Positions 63,227 to 64,000 of a stretch of 64,000 bases of DNA are shown here, piece after piece. The notes beneath the pieces were generated by a model. It was not told the DNA's origin, did no database searches, and saw only the letters and a list, made by a program, of their open reading frames with translations. This DNA is from Pseudomonadota bacterium (lineage in GTDB: Bacteria; Desulfobacterota; Desulfobulbia; Desulfobulbales; Desulfocapsaceae), in assembly GCA_018817385.1 (NCBI GenBank), contig JAHIUA010000090.1, positions 1 to 64,000 of the forward strand. Reading direction: 5' to 3'. A program made the translations under genes and the position numbers. How positions within the stretch are numbered: position 1 is the first letter of the stretch; each line of letters begins with the position of its first letter.

Positions 63227-64000
63227 GTAAAATCCTCTTTTTGAGTTTTGTGCTCTCACTCTCCGCCGTCCTCTCCCTTGAGGCGGGCTGGCTTCCCTGG
63301 AGTTCCCAGACCTTTGTCACCATAGGCGGTGAAGACTACAGTAGTGATGATTTTAAATCCTGGTGGGAAAACTGGCAGGAAAAAGGCATGAAGGTACCCG
63401 AAAGTCCTGATGTTTTTATAGACTGGATACTTCTCTTTAAAGAAGCGGAACGGATGAAACTCTACGAGTCGCCAACGTACCGTAAGAAGGCACTCACCTT
63501 TCTCAAGGCCAGGACCCTGATGTACCTGAAGAGTGAAGAAATTGACCAAAAGATTCAAATCAGTGACGATGACCTCTGGAAGCAGTATCTGAAGAGCCAT
63601 GCACCTCAATATCAGGTCAATATATTCTTTTTCAAGAAAGAGGAGTCAGCGCAGGCATTCGTCGACAAACTTGGCCAGGAATCCCTCAGCGATGCAGATT
63701 TCACCGTCAAACATGGGAGAGAGGATGGGTACTTCTCCCAGCGCAGCGAATGGTATCGCCCCACCGGCATTAATCCCGGATGGCTCCCTATCCTCCATGA
63801 ATTGGAAAAGGGTAAAATGAGCGCACCGGTTCCCTATAAAGAGGACTTTGTCGTCTTGAGACTGCAAGATATTGTCGAGGGGAGCAGGGAAGACTTCGAG
63901 GTGGTGAAAACCCAGGTACGGGAAAAAGTCTGGAAAGATGAGGAAAACAGACTGACTGTTGACCTGCTCAACAGGCTCCGCCAACAGTACCATGTAAAGA
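63214..64000 (+). CDS. Exported parvulin/SurA-like peptidyl-prolyl isomerase, 3' truncated by window end
   Basis: An open frame from ATG 63214 to the last base, 262 codons. A signal peptide covers residues ~1-24 (ILFLSFVLSLSAVLSLEAGW). Helical N-terminal residues ~35-130 resemble the SurA/PrsA chaperone part; residues ~130-230 resemble a parvulin domain (QYQVNIFFFKKEESAQAFV, FTVKHGREDGYFSQRSEWY, GKMSAPVPYKEDFVVLRLQD). AAGGA precedes the ATG, which overlaps the upstream stop. A periplasmic foldase in this operon fits assembly of the beta-barrel or cytochrome. The gene continues beyond the window. Confidence 0.75.
   Translation, partial: MYRISKILFLSFVLSLSAVLSLEAGWLPWSSQTFVTIGGEDYSSDDFKSWWENWQEKGMKVPESPDVFIDWILLFKEAERMKLYESPTYRKKALTFLKARTLMYLKSEEIDQKIQISDDDLWKQYLKSHAPQYQVNIFFFKKEESAQAFVDKLGQESLSDADFTVKHGREDGYFSQRSEWYRPTGINPGWLPILHELEKGKMSAPVPYKEDFVVLRLQDIVEGSREDFEVVKTQVREKVWKDEENRLTVDLLNRLRQQYHVK

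Noticed and set aside
1-64000. tRNA, rRNA, CRISPR arrays, prophage or integrase genes
   Set aside because: Gaps were read for cloverleaf ends, repeated spacer patterns and phage or integrase proteins; none was found.

Overview
The window looks like the chromosome of an anaerobic, sulfur-cycling Desulfobacterota bacterium, most likely of the Desulfobulbaceae/Desulfocapsaceae type. This rests on recognised gene content, not on any search: a heterodisulfide-reductase-like Hdr-Flx complex beside an iron alcohol dehydrogenase, tungstate uptake with an aldehyde:ferredoxin oxidoreductase, a multihaem cytochrome, a DUF3786-type protein and a likely N-type ATPase. No rRNA, tRNA, CRISPR array or phage genes were seen.

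Layout. 1-1253: end of an alternative (N-type) F-ATPase operon, alpha then gamma. 1367-3898 (-): alpha-glucan phosphorylase. 4436-5599: orphan periplasmic binding protein with a strong terminator. 6295-10232: iron alcohol dehydrogenase, cytosolic PAS histidine kinase, NtrC-type regulator and a small membrane protein. 10412-14064: HTH/PBP-domain regulator and tungstate transporter tupABC. 14793-15974: second iron alcohol dehydrogenase behind a consensus sigma-54 promoter. 16188-22955: hdrC-hdrB-hdrA-flxD-flxC-flxB-flxA. 23131-28282: aldehyde:ferredoxin oxidoreductase, two unknown genes, a MoeA-PBP fusion and a MoaD-like protein. Together 6.3-28.3 kb reads as one tungsten-dependent alcohol and aldehyde oxidation island: metal uptake, cofactor assembly, both oxidation steps, and an electron-bifurcating complex linking NADH, ferredoxin and thiol/disulfide pools. 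Both alcohol dehydrogenases have a sigma-54-like promoter downstream of a GGGTCAT/ATGACCC palindrome, so the NtrC regulator is the natural candidate controller.

28.3-50.2 kb is mostly housekeeping: Zn-ribbon protein and ParA/MinD-like ATPase, YihY membrane protein, hybrid kinase and HDOD protein, MoaE-like protein, MltD-like transglycosylase, Nudix hydrolase, zapB-zapA-6S RNA-rny-tyrS, a Fur-family regulator, a radical SAM protein, a second shorter glucan phosphorylase, a Pal-like lipoprotein and an OmpH/Skp chaperone. At 50.3-52.9 kb an IS1634-family element has cut a DUF3786 gene. A DUF1566 protein (-) and glgX (+) follow.

57.0-64.0 kb holds a possible extracellular-electron-transfer locus: a six-site c-type cytochrome whose motif order resembles the OmcS nanowire cytochrome as I remember it, an outer-membrane beta-barrel with an apparent discoidin-like insertion, three tandem proteins that all carry a CsgG/TolB-N-like domain, and a parvulin-like exported protein that runs off the window. 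With the sigma-54/palindrome regulon, this is the most interesting material here.
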